Shown: piece by piece, positions 26,209-34,106 of the stretch | Layout: every line of letters begins with the position of its first letter | Numbering within the stretch: position 1 is the stretch's first letter | Assembly: GCA_043720395.1 (NCBI GenBank) | Contig: JAYSSR010000102.1 | Coordinates: 62,001-126,000 of the forward strand | DNA: 64,000 bases | Direction: 5' to 3' | From: JANOYY01 sp043720395 | Lineage (GTDB): Bacteria; Actinomycetota; Acidimicrobiia; Acidimicrobiales; JANYDT01 | Made by a program: the position numbers and the translations under genes | The notes under the pieces: generated by a model | Database searches by the model: none | Seen by the model: the letters and a program-made list of their open reading frames with translations, nothing else | Told to the model about the DNA's origin: nothing

Positions 26209-27486
26209 ATGACCGCTGCGCCCCGCGACGTGGAGCAAGCGCTGCTCACGCCCGTCCTCGAACTCACGGTCATGGTTGCGCAGGCCGGGTATCGGGCCGT
26301 GCCTCGGATCGAGCCGCCAGCTCTGCTGCGTCCCTTTCTGGGCTTCACGCGCAAGGTCCCGAAAACGGCGCTTCGGGCCGCACGACGGGTTCTCGACGAC
26401 GACGAGGGCTTCCGCGCGCGGTTGTCTCCCGTTGTCACCGACGAGGTGGTTGGAGAGGCCGGAGTCCTGTACGTGCAACGTCCGGAGGGCTGGGCGGAGC
26501 GGCTGGAGGAGATTGCGGCGGCCGAGCACGAGCAGGTCGAGTCGGCGTCGGCGCAGCGCTCCGAACGGGCGGCCGAGCGACGCCTTGCGTCCACTGGAGC
26601 AGCGTTGGAGCGGGCCGAGCAGGCGCTCGCGAAACTTCGAGCGGAGCTTGACGTTGCACGAGCGCAGCTCGCCGAGGAACGTCGCCTTCGGGTTGACGCT
26701 CGTGACGCTGCGGCCCAGGCCGGGGCCGAGGCGACACGGTGGAGAACCGAGGCGGAGGCGCTTCGTGTCCGGGCCGACCGTGTAGAGGCGTCGTCCGCAG
26801 ATGTCGGGCTTGCGGACGCGGCGCTACGAGCGCGGGTGGCAACGTTGGAGTCGGAACTTCTTTCACGCGGGACGCTGGCCGAGGCGGTCGGAGCGGCCCT
26901 AGCATCGGTGCAGGGTGTGCATGCCGCGATGCTGCTTCTTCGTTCCGACGTTGCGGCCGCGTCGGTCCCGGCGGACGTCTCCGTGGCTTCGGACCGGTCC
27001 GTGTCGGTGTCGCCTCGACTGCGACGTCGGCCGATTCCGTTGCCCGGTGGCGTCCTCGACGATTCAGGCGCTGCGGCTCAGCACCTGCTTCGGACAGCCG
27101 ATGTCCGGGTCCTCGTTGACGGGTACAACATCTCAAAACTTCGATGGCCGACGCTTCCCCCGACCGAGTTGCGAGAGCGTCTTCTGGCCGCGATCGCGCC
27201 TATCGCGGCCCGAACGGGTGCACGCCTCCACGTGGTCTTCGACGGCGATGGCGACGCCCGAACGACCGCGCTGCGACGAGGGACGCGTGTCCGGGTGAGC
27301 TTCACCGCAAAGGGTCGTGAGGCCGACGACGAGATCCTGGCCTTGCTTGCCGATGAGGCCCTTGCGGTCCCAGTGGTGGTCGTTTCGAACGATCGTCGAG
27401 TCATCGACGGGGCGCGGGCAGCAGGCGCATCGACGCTCTCCGCCGACGCGTTCATCGCGGGCTGGTCCAGCACCGCAACTGTCTGA
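26209..27486 (+). CDS. NYN-domain (PIN-like) putative ribonuclease with coiled-coil
   Basis: A 425-residue protein. The C-terminal part (about 295-425) is an NYN/YacP-like PIN-fold nuclease domain: VRVLVDGYNISK with the conserved Asp, then VVFDGDGD and VVSNDRRVIDGARAAGA. Residues about 100-225 are an Ala/Glu/Arg-rich coiled coil. The N-terminal domain (residues 1-90) has the sequence RPFLGFTRKVPKTALRAARRVLDD, seen in actinobacterial NYN proteins. ATG at 26209, with TACGAT 10 nt upstream as a possible -10, would give a leaderless transcript. The RNA target is unknown. Confidence 0.8.
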   Translation: MTAAPRDVEQALLTPVLELTVMVAQAGYRAVPRIEPPALLRPFLGFTRKVPKTALRAARRVLDDDEGFRARLSPVVTDEVVGEAGVLYVQRPEGWAERLEEIAAAEHEQVESASAQRSERAAERRLASTGAALERAEQALAKLRAELDVARAQLAEERRLRVDARDAAAQAGAEATRWRTEAEALRVRADRVEASSADVGLADAALRARVATLESELLSRGTLAEAVGAALASVQGVHAAMLLLRSDVAAASVPADVSVASDRSVSVSPRLRRRPIPLPGGVLDDSGAAAQHLLRTADVRVLVDGYNISKLRWPTLPPTELRERLLAAIAPIAARTGARLHVVFDGDGDARTTALRRGTRVRVSFTAKGREADDEILALLADEALAVPVVVVSNDRRVIDGARAAGASTLSADAFIAGWSSTATV

Positions 27487-27628
27487 GCTTCGAAGCCGTT
27501 GCGGTGGTGCCGAACCGAAGCGGTGAAGGGCCCGCCGCCCGAAACTGTCATACCCCTCCGTCATGCTGGTGCGAGTTCCCCCTTCCCCTTGGTTTCACTC
27601 GTCTCACACCCTCGGAAATGGAGCCACC

Positions 27629-28123
27629 ATGAGCTCGTCCATCACCATCTGCGGAAACCTTGTCCGCGACCCTGAACTGCGCCGCACCGCGAACGGCACG
27701 CCAACCGCTTCGCTCAGCGTCGCCGTGAACCGTCGAATCGTGTCCAAAGGAGGCAACGTGACCGACACGGTGTCGTTCTTCAACGTTGTCGCCTGGAATG
27801 GGCTGGCGGAGCACATCGCCAGCTCTCTCGGCAAGGGCGCACGTGTCGTCGTGACCGGCCGCCTTGATCAACGCACCTGGGAGGTCGAATGTGAGGGTGG
27901 CGAAACGTCACGTCGAACGAGCTTCGAGCTGGTTGCCGAGGAAATCGGCGCGTCGCTTCGCTTCAACGCGGTCACGGTGCAGCGTCCGGTTCGTGCTTTG
28001 CCGGTCATCGGACGCCCGGTAGAGGTCGGAGCGCCACCGTCGACTGATCCGACTCCGATTCGACCGGCGACCATGTCGTCCGCGGTCGAACCCGAGAGCC
28101 AGTCGAAGGCGTCGGGTTGGTAG
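27629..28123 (+). CDS. ssb: Single-stranded DNA-binding protein
   Basis: A 164-residue SSB with the OB-fold signatures SSSITICGNLVRDPELR, VSFFNVVAWNGLAEHI and KGARVVVTGRLDQRTWE. The C-terminal tail is Pro/Ser-rich and ends SKASGW, not the acidic DDDIPF-like tip used to recruit repair proteins. This may therefore be a secondary SSB paralogue rather than the replication SSB. The ATG at 27629 is preceded by GGAG. It stands alone, downstream of the NYN gene. Confidence 0.88.
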   Translation: MSSSITICGNLVRDPELRRTANGTPTASLSVAVNRRIVSKGGNVTDTVSFFNVVAWNGLAEHIASSLGKGARVVVTGRLDQRTWEVECEGGETSRRTSFELVAEEIGASLRFNAVTVQRPVRALPVIGRPVEVGAPPSTDPTPIRPATMSSAVEPESQSKASGW

Positions 28124-28126
28124 CGC

Positions 28127-28879
28127 TCAGGCTTCGGGCGGCGCTGGCGTTCGTGTTACGAGGAGTTCGTTCTCCAGGAGCCGATGATTCGGCACGTGCA
28201 CGAACGTCACGTCGGTCGACGCGTCGTCGTCGCTGGCGACCCGGAGCTCCACGGTCGCTCCGTGGAGCGCCTCGATCGTGCCGCTGGGCAGCCCCGACCC
28301 GGTGATGCGATCACCGGCGCGAACAATGCGTTTCAGGTACCGACCCGCCGCCAGTTCCGTGGCCATCTGCCGTCCGCCGAGGCCGGTCAACAACGCGACG
28401 CTCAGTGCTGCGCCGAACACGAGGCCGGAGACCAACGTGTCCACGATGCGCGTATTTACCCCGAGCTGGCTGATCGCCAAGATGGTGAACGCTCCGAGGA
28501 TCAGTGCCTTGATCACTCGCACGAGCTGGTGCTGAGGCTTGCCGGTCGCCCGAAGCATGGACCCGCCGACAGCACTGGCCACCGTTGTGGCCGCGGCTTG
28601 CCCGAGGAGGATCATGAGAGTGCAGACAAGTGCCTTCGGCACGAACGCCAGCAGGCCATCAGGGATTTTTTCGAGCGACTCCTTGTCGGCAACGCCGAGC
28701 GCCGCTATCAACGCGGCCGCGAGCACGACCGAGAACGCGAGGCTGCCGATCGGCTGCGCGAGGCTGCGCGTGCGTTCGGAACGACTCGGACGCCCCACGA
28801 TTCGGCGCACCTGGCCAGAAAGGACCGAACCGATGATCACGCCGCCGACAACGATTCCGAGCGCGATGAGCCAGGGCAT
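28127..28879 (-). CDS. Small mechanosensitive-channel-like (MscS-type) membrane protein
   Basis: A 250-residue protein with about four to five transmembrane helices. The second half resembles the MscS pore helix and beta domain (GLVFGAALSVALLTGLGGRQMA, GRYLKRIVRAGDRI, FVHVPNHRLLENEL). The N-terminal helices match the 'conserved TM helix' module of such proteins. It is probably an osmotic or pressure channel or a regulatory relative; the large cytoplasmic MscS vestibule is missing. Convergent with ssb (4-nt gap). Confidence 0.7.
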   Translation of the reverse strand: MPWLIALGIVVGGVIIGSVLSGQVRRIVGRPSRSERTRSLAQPIGSLAFSVVLAAALIAALGVADKESLEKIPDGLLAFVPKALVCTLMILLGQAAATTVASAVGGSMLRATGKPQHQLVRVIKALILGAFTILAISQLGVNTRIVDTLVSGLVFGAALSVALLTGLGGRQMATELAAGRYLKRIVRAGDRITGSGLPSGTIEALHGATVELRVASDDDASTDVTFVHVPNHRLLENELLVTRTPAPPEA

Positions 28880-28997
28880 GTGGTGTACTCCTCAATCTGC
28901 TTGCTGAGCGGGTCGTTCGTCTGTGAACGTGCATTCACCGAATGGCGATCGGCAGGCTACCCGATGGGAGCCTTCCCCCTCTGTCCCGACGAATGCG

Positions 28998-29327
28998 TCA
29001 GGCGTCCTTGTCGATCAGCGGCCCGGCCAGCATGCTCAGCGTCGCTGCGCCAAGGGTTCCCAAGTCGAGAGCGACGGCGAGCGGACTCGTGTCATCGCGT
29101 TCGCCGAGCAAGCGCTCGCGAAGGCGCGCCGCAAGATCGATCGGCGCGACGATCGCCGCGCTCAGCGTCTCGCGGACGTTGTCAGCAAGCCCGGCCAGTG
29201 GATTGGCCGCTTCAAATCGGTCGGCCACCTCCGGGTGGTCAGCGAGGTAGCGCTCGAACTTGGCGGGCTTGTGGTCGAGCCAGTAATCGAGTCGTTTGGA
29301 TGTTGGGTGGCGAAGAACGAGATTCAT
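28998..29327 (-). CDS. Small conserved-looking protein coupled to the ECF sigma factor
   Basis: A 109-residue protein of no recognised family. It has an N-terminal LDYWLDHKPAKFERYLADHPEVADRF segment resembling the short substrate-like helices of anti-sigma/regulatory proteins, then one weakly hydrophobic segment (LAVALDLGTLGAATLSMLAG). The ATG at 29327 overlaps the sigma stop (ATGA), so it is translationally coupled. Position suggests a regulator of the sigma factor, but there is no zinc (HxxxCxxC) anti-sigma motif. Function unknown. Confidence 0.6.
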   Translation of the reverse strand: MNLVLRHPTSKRLDYWLDHKPAKFERYLADHPEVADRFEAANPLAGLADNVRETLSAAIVAPIDLAARLRERLLGERDDTSPLAVALDLGTLGAATLSMLAGPLIDKDA

Positions 29328-29926
29328 GTCCACTCCGAGAGGGAAGTCGCGAGTTGGCGTCGGGCGCGGAACAGCCGAGTTTTCACGGTTGGCAACGCGA
29401 TTTGCAGTGATTCAGCTATGTCCTCGTAGGGCATTCCTTCGATTTCTCGCAGGATCACGATCGTACGAGAGAGGTCGTCGAGTCGGTCGAGCGCTGTCCA
29501 CAGCTCATCGAGCATCATTTTGCCGGCGACCTCGCGGTGTGGGCCGATCGCGTCGACGGAAGCGTCCTCGGGCATCATCGACGGGTCCCGGAACTCCTCG
29601 CGGCGCTTGCGAAGTGTCGAGATCGCGGTGTTGTGGGTTATGCGCAGGACCCAGGAACGCAACGAAGCATCGCCACGGAATCCGGGGAGCGACCGCCAGG
29701 CCTTCACGACGCTCTCCTGGACAACGTCTTCGGCGAGCGCTGCGTCACGCACGATCGAGCGGGCCATCCGGTACATCGCTGGCGAGTATTCGTCGATAAT
29801 CGTGCGAAGCGCAGCGTCAACGTCGATTCCGGTGGCGTCGTCGACGCGAAGGTCGATCACGTCGTCGGGTACGTCATCACGATCCCGGCGGGACCCGGGT
29901 CGGGGATCGAGGAGCGCGGCAGCCAC
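29324..29926 (-). CDS. ECF-type RNA polymerase sigma factor
   Basis: About 200 residues with sigma region 2 (SPAMYRMARSIV, AEDVVQESVVKAWRSL) and region 4 (EGMPYEDIAESLQIALPTVKTRLFRARRQL). GTG at 29926 has an AAGG ribosome site at good spacing and is my choice. The frame is open upstream to 30154 and downstream GTGs exist, so the start is uncertain; the N-terminal 60 residues are not conserved. The coupled downstream gene may regulate it. Divergent from the coxL-like gene, with a 12-bp tandem repeat between them. Confidence 0.85.
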   Translation of the reverse strand: MAAALLDPRPGSRRDRDDVPDDVIDLRVDDATGIDVDAALRTIIDEYSPAMYRMARSIVRDAALAEDVVQESVVKAWRSLPGFRGDASLRSWVLRITHNTAISTLRKRREEFRDPSMMPEDASVDAIGPHREVAGKMMLDELWTALDRLDDLSRTIVILREIEGMPYEDIAESLQIALPTVKTRLFRARRQLATSLSEWT

Positions 29927-30270
29927 GTCGTACAGACCTTGCGGATTTGCGACAAGTCGCGCGTCGGTGGTGTCAAATGGGTCATATGGCTGCTGAGACG
30001 GTACTTCCGCCCATGCGTCGGGAGCTGACCCGTCCTGTTTGACGACTCTCCGAGAGTTTGTCCGAGAGATTCTCCGAGGCCTTCTCGAAGCGTTTCTCGA
30101 ACGCAAGCCTCGACCCATGCACGAACAAAATGCGTGTGAGATGCGGCGCGACACCCCCGCTTCGTGCTACATCGGTGGGTGACACTGTGGCCGTCGCCAC
30201 AGCTACCGTTTCGTACACCGAACCACCTCGCTGCACGCAGGGGTTCAAACACAAACCAGGGGGAACCATC
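29927..30270. other. Divergent intergenic region between sigma factor and coxL-like gene
   Basis: 344 bp holding a 12-bp tandem repeat (30049-30108), a small perfect hairpin TGTGGC-CGTC-GCCACA (30186-30201) and the GGGGGAACC ribosome site of the coxL-like gene. The N-terminal extension of the sigma frame also crosses it, but nothing there looks conserved. Confidence 0.5.
30049..30108. repeat. Degenerate 12-bp tandem repeat (five units)
   Basis: Five consecutive 12-nt units start at 30049, 30061, 30073, 30085 and 30097. The first three begin TCCGAG, the last two TCGAA. In the plus strand they would encode a four-residue S-x-x-F pattern. It lies between divergent promoters. Confidence 0.65.
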
Positions 30271-32571
30271 ATGGCCGCAGCAGGATCGATCTTGGGCAAC
30301 GCAGTCCAGCGCATCGAGGACCCCACGCTCCTCACCGGCGAGGGGAAGTACGTCGACGACCTCCAGCCGACGGGCTTGCTCCACGTGGCGTTCGTGCGAT
30401 CGAGCTTCGCTCACGCGAAGGTGCTGAGCGTCGACACGAGCGCTGCCGCGTCGATGCCGGGCGTCAGCGCTGTGTACTCCGCGGGAGGCGATGACCTGGG
30501 TTTGCCGAGCTTCCAGGGTTTCCCGATGATGCCCGCGACACTGAACCGTCCGATCTTCGCGAGCGAGGTTGTCCGATTCGTCGGGGACATCGTCGCTGCG
30601 GTCGTCGCCAACAGCAAGGCCGCTGCTGCGGACGCTGCCGACGCCGTTGTTGTGGACTACGAGGCCCTCCCGGCCATCGTCACCGCGGCCGATGGACTCA
30701 GGGCCGATGCCCCAATCCTGTTTCCCGAGCACGGGTCCAACGTGTGTTTCGGAACGGAACACGGGGCCGACGTCGACCCACTTGAGGGTGCCGACGCAAT
30801 CGGAGAGGTCACGATGGTCAGCCAGCGTCTCGCCGGTGCGCCGATGGAGAACAACGGCATCCTCGCCGAAGTGGGCGACGATGGCCGTCTGACGTGTTGG
30901 GTATCGCACCAGGCACCGAACACACTCCATGGGGCGATCGCGGGAACGCTCGGGATGGAGCCCGGGGCCGTCCGGATCATCTGTCCGTGGGTCGGCGGTG
31001 GGTTCGGCCCGAAGGCTGCGGTCTACGTGGAGTATCTCGTCGCCGCCGCCGCAGCGCGCAAGCTGAACAAGCCGGTCAAGTGGGCTGCGACGCGCGGCGA
31101 GGACATGGTCTCGCTGGTGCACGGCCGTGACTACGTGATGACTGCCAAGCTCGGTGTGACCAAGGACGGCAAGATCACCGGCCTGCAGGGCGACGTCACC
31201 GCATCCGCCGGCGCCTACCCCGCGATCGGCGCGATCCTGCCGATGCTTACCCAGATGATGTCGGTCGGCGTGTACGACATCGACAAGGTGAAGTTCAACA
31301 CCCGCACGGTCATTACGAACACCACCACCGTGGGTGCCTACCGAGGCGCGGGGCGTCCGGAGGCCACGCAGCTCATCGAGCGCGTGATCGACGTTGCCGC
31401 AGCCAAGATCGGGATGGACCCGGCCGAGATCCGCCGCCGCAACTTCATCCAGCCCGACAAGTTCCCCCTCACCACCAACACCGGTGCCGCCTACGACTCC
31501 GGTGAGTACGAGAAGTCGTTGGACGCTGCGTTGGCAGCAGCCGGGTACTCCGCGCTGCGCGCCGAGCAGGCCGCCCGTCGTGCCGCCGGCGACAACGTCC
31601 AGTTGGGTATTGGCGTGTCCGCGTACGTGGAGGTCACCGCTCCGGTCGGACTGCACATCGAATGGGGAGCGTGTGAGATCAACGACGATGGCTCGGCGAC
31701 CGTGTTCGCCGGGACGTCGGCCCACGGCCAGGGTCACGCGACCTCTTTCGCCATGCTCGCGAGTGAGGTCCTCGGTATCGCGATGGACAAGATCCACTTC
31801 GTCAACTCCGACACCGATCGTGTGCCCCGCGGCAGCGGCACCCTCGGCTCGCGTTCCCTCCAGACGGCCGGCTCCGCAATCTTCCTGTCGTCGAAGGAGG
31901 TGCTCGGCCGTGCACAGAAGATCGCGGCCCATCTCCTTGAGGCGTCGCCCGAGGACATCGTCGTCGGGGAGGGTGCACTGCATGTGGCTGGGTCGCCGTC
32001 CAAGACCATTTCGTGGGCCGATCTGGCCGTGGCGTCGAAGGATTCGTCGAAGCTGCCGGACGGTGTCGAGGCGGGCGTGTTGCGTCACGAACTCGATTTC
32101 GACGGCACGAACTCCACGTTCCCGTTCGGCGCGCACGTCGCCGTTGTTGAGGTCGACACGGAGACCGGGAAGGTCACGCTCAAGCGTCACATCGCGGTCG
32201 ACGACTGCGGCCGCATTCTGAATCCGATGCTCGTCGCCGGTCAGCAGCATGGCGGTATCGCCCAGGGCGCAGCGCAGGCGCTGTTCGAGTGGATTCGCTA
32301 CGACGAGGACGGCAATCCAGTCACGGCGTCGCTCATGGATTACACGGTGCCGTCGGCCGCGGAACTGCCGAGCTTTGAGACGTCGAACACACAGACCGAT
32401 TCGCCCCGCAATCCACTGGGAGCGAAGGGAATCGGGGAGTCAGGCACCATTGGGTCGACGCCCGCCATCCACAATGCCGTGTGCGACGCGTTGAGCGGAC
32501 TTGGCGTTGTGCACGTCGACATGCCGTGTACGCCCGAGCGGGTCTGGGCGGCCATCCAGCACGCTCGCTGA
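30271..32571 (+). CDS. CoxL-like (form II) molybdenum hydroxylase large subunit, orphan
   Basis: A 766-residue member of the xanthine-dehydrogenase/CO-dehydrogenase large-subunit family with molybdopterin-binding motifs WVGGGFGPKA, AGTSAHGQGHAT-like (FAGTSAHGQGHATSF) and the base Glu in GAKGIGESGTIGS (near residue 720). The active-site loop reads GAYRGAGR (near 355), the form-II signature, not the AYRCSFR loop of true CO dehydrogenase, so the substrate is probably another aldehyde, purine or aromatic N-heterocycle. No FAD subunit (CoxM) or 2Fe-2S subunit (CoxS) gene is adjacent. The ATG at 30271 follows GGGGGAACC. Confidence 0.88.
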   Translation: MAAAGSILGNAVQRIEDPTLLTGEGKYVDDLQPTGLLHVAFVRSSFAHAKVLSVDTSAAASMPGVSAVYSAGGDDLGLPSFQGFPMMPATLNRPIFASEVVRFVGDIVAAVVANSKAAAADAADAVVVDYEALPAIVTAADGLRADAPILFPEHGSNVCFGTEHGADVDPLEGADAIGEVTMVSQRLAGAPMENNGILAEVGDDGRLTCWVSHQAPNTLHGAIAGTLGMEPGAVRIICPWVGGGFGPKAAVYVEYLVAAAAARKLNKPVKWAATRGEDMVSLVHGRDYVMTAKLGVTKDGKITGLQGDVTASAGAYPAIGAILPMLTQMMSVGVYDIDKVKFNTRTVITNTTTVGAYRGAGRPEATQLIERVIDVAAAKIGMDPAEIRRRNFIQPDKFPLTTNTGAAYDSGEYEKSLDAALAAAGYSALRAEQAARRAAGDNVQLGIGVSAYVEVTAPVGLHIEWGACEINDDGSATVFAGTSAHGQGHATSFAMLASEVLGIAMDKIHFVNSDTDRVPRGSGTLGSRSLQTAGSAIFLSSKEVLGRAQKIAAHLLEASPEDIVVGEGALHVAGSPSKTISWADLAVASKDSSKLPDGVEAGVLRHELDFDGTNSTFPFGAHVAVVEVDTETGKVTLKRHIAVDDCGRILNPMLVAGQQHGGIAQGAAQALFEWIRYDEDGNPVTASLMDYTVPSAAELPSFETSNTQTDSPRNPLGAKGIGESGTIGSTPAIHNAVCDALSGLGVVHVDMPCTPERVWAAIQHAR

Positions 32572-32724
32572 CCTCGTTCTGTGCAGAGGGTCGGCTTGTA
32601 ACAATTCGTTTTCGACTAACGTATTCGGGTATGTATACCCCGACGGTGACACCGAGACAGTCGAGCCAATACGCGTGAAACCTGCTCGATCCCAGCCAAC
32701 CACGACGGAAGTGGGGGGCAGACT

Positions 32725-33099
32725 TTGAGCACGATTCTCGTCGTCGAAGACGATATCGACATCTCAGAAATGATTGCATTTCGGATGCGTCTGGCGGGAC
32801 ACGTCGTATTGGTCGAATACGACGGCGACAGCGGGTACGCATCCATCAAACGGGACAAACCGGACCTCGTCCTCCTCGACTGGATGATGCCGCGGATGAG
32901 CGGAATCGAGGTGTGCGTTGCGGTCAGGGCCGACCCCGACTGCGCAACCACTCCAATTATCCTCGTCACCGCCCGCGCGCAGGAGAGCGACATCGGACGT
33001 GGCTTCGCCGCAGGCGCGGACGACTACATCGTGAAGCCGTTCAGTCCACTCGAACTGATCAGTCGAGTTGACGCTCTCCTGGCCAGGACGAGCAGATGA
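32725..33099 (+). CDS. Stand-alone response regulator receiver protein
   Basis: A 124-residue CheY-like receiver with no output domain. The phosphoacceptor D52 lies in VLLDWMMP, acidic pair D9/D10 in VEDDID, T82 in ILVTARA and K104 in YIVKPFSP. The start is TTG at 32725 behind GGGGGC. Its stop overlaps the HEAT-repeat gene (ATGA). It heads a four-gene operon ending with a histidine kinase, so that kinase is its likely partner. Output probably occurs through protein-protein contacts. Confidence 0.92.
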   Translation: MSTILVVEDDIDISEMIAFRMRLAGHVVLVEYDGDSGYASIKRDKPDLVLLDWMMPRMSGIEVCVAVRADPDCATTPIILVTARAQESDIGRGFAAGADDYIVKPFSPLELISRVDALLARTSR

Positions 33100-34106
33100 C
33101 TGCCGCGGACGTCGTCCATTCGACCGGCACGATTGCTCTCGTCGTCGCCTCGTTGATGATTGCTGGGGCCGGTACGGCGACTCGCGCCGACGCCCTTCTA
33201 CGGCGACGTCGGCGGCGAATGATGGACACCGTCCGCGTCCGCGTCCTTACACTTCTGGACGACCAGGCGGCCCATCCGTACATAGGGGTGACCGGAGAAG
33301 AGGGTCGCGCGATCGTACGGGTCGTGCTTGCCCTCGTGCCCGATCTTCGAAGCTCCGACCGCGAACGTTTCACGACCGTTCTCGTGAAAAAAGGGGTGCT
33401 CCGCCGAGCTGACAGACAGCTGCGCAAGCCATCGACACGGCGTCGTGTCGCAGCGCTTCGCCTCATCGGTGTCACCGGGCATGCAGAGTCCATCTCATTC
33501 ATAATGGAGCTGCTGTCAGATCGGAAGGGCAGCGTCCGCGCGGCAGCAGCGACGGCGCTCGGTCGAATCGGCCGACCAGATTCGATACCGGCGCTGATCG
33601 CTGCCTTCGACTCGAAGACGATCAGCGAACGAGTCTTTTCGATCGCGTTGTTCCGGATCGGACGGTCGGGTACCGGAGCGATGCTCGCAGGTCTGCCCGA
33701 CCGAACGGCCGAAACCCGCGCCGTGCTGATCGAGCTATTGGGAACAATGGGCGAGGTGACCGCTCGGAAAGCGGTGCTTGAGGGCCTGGGCGACGTCGAG
33801 AGGTCGGTGCGCCTGGCTTCGGTTCGTGCGCTCGGACGTCTTGGGCTGCCGAACACGTCGGCCGAAATCCTCGGCATCCTCGCTGAATCGAAGCGAAACG
33901 AAGCCAATCCAAACACCATCGAACTCCAGGTCGCCTGTATTGAGGCGCTCGGACTTATCGGTGAGACGGCTGCTGCCGCGTCGCTGGACTCATTTCGAAA
34001 TTACCCGCAACGACGATCCTTCGCTGCGTGGGATGCGCTCGACCGTCTGCATCCGCAGCCAAGGCAGGCCGCAGCGCGACAGCGTCCCGTTGGCCACGGG
34101 TCATGA
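33096..34106 (+). CDS. Membrane-anchored HEAT-repeat protein
   Basis: A 336-residue protein. One N-terminal transmembrane helix (TIALVVASLMIAGAGTATRA) is followed by an Arg-rich patch, then about five HEAT/PBS-lyase-type repeats from residue 115 (TRRRVAALRLIGVTG, GSVRAAAATALGRIGR, RSVRLASVRALGRLGL). Such repeats are scaffolds for protein binding. It overlaps both neighbours by 4 nt (response regulator before, glycosyltransferase after), so it should work in the same complex or pathway. HEAT-glycosyltransferase pairs occur in polysaccharide-secretion loci (inference). Confidence 0.85.
   Translation: MTAADVVHSTGTIALVVASLMIAGAGTATRADALLRRRRRRMMDTVRVRVLTLLDDQAAHPYIGVTGEEGRAIVRVVLALVPDLRSSDRERFTTVLVKKGVLRRADRQLRKPSTRRRVAALRLIGVTGHAESISFIMELLSDRKGSVRAAAATALGRIGRPDSIPALIAAFDSKTISERVFSIALFRIGRSGTGAMLAGLPDRTAETRAVLIELLGTMGEVTARKAVLEGLGDVERSVRLASVRALGRLGLPNTSAEILGILAESKRNEANPNTIELQVACIEALGLIGETAAAASLDSFRNYPQRRSFAAWDALDRLHPQPRQAAARQRPVGHGS

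Noticed and set aside
30058..30270. N-terminal extension of the coxL-like gene from a TTG
   Set aside because: It translates the 12-bp tandem repeat and a promoter region; the family start and a GGGGGAACC ribosome site support 30271.
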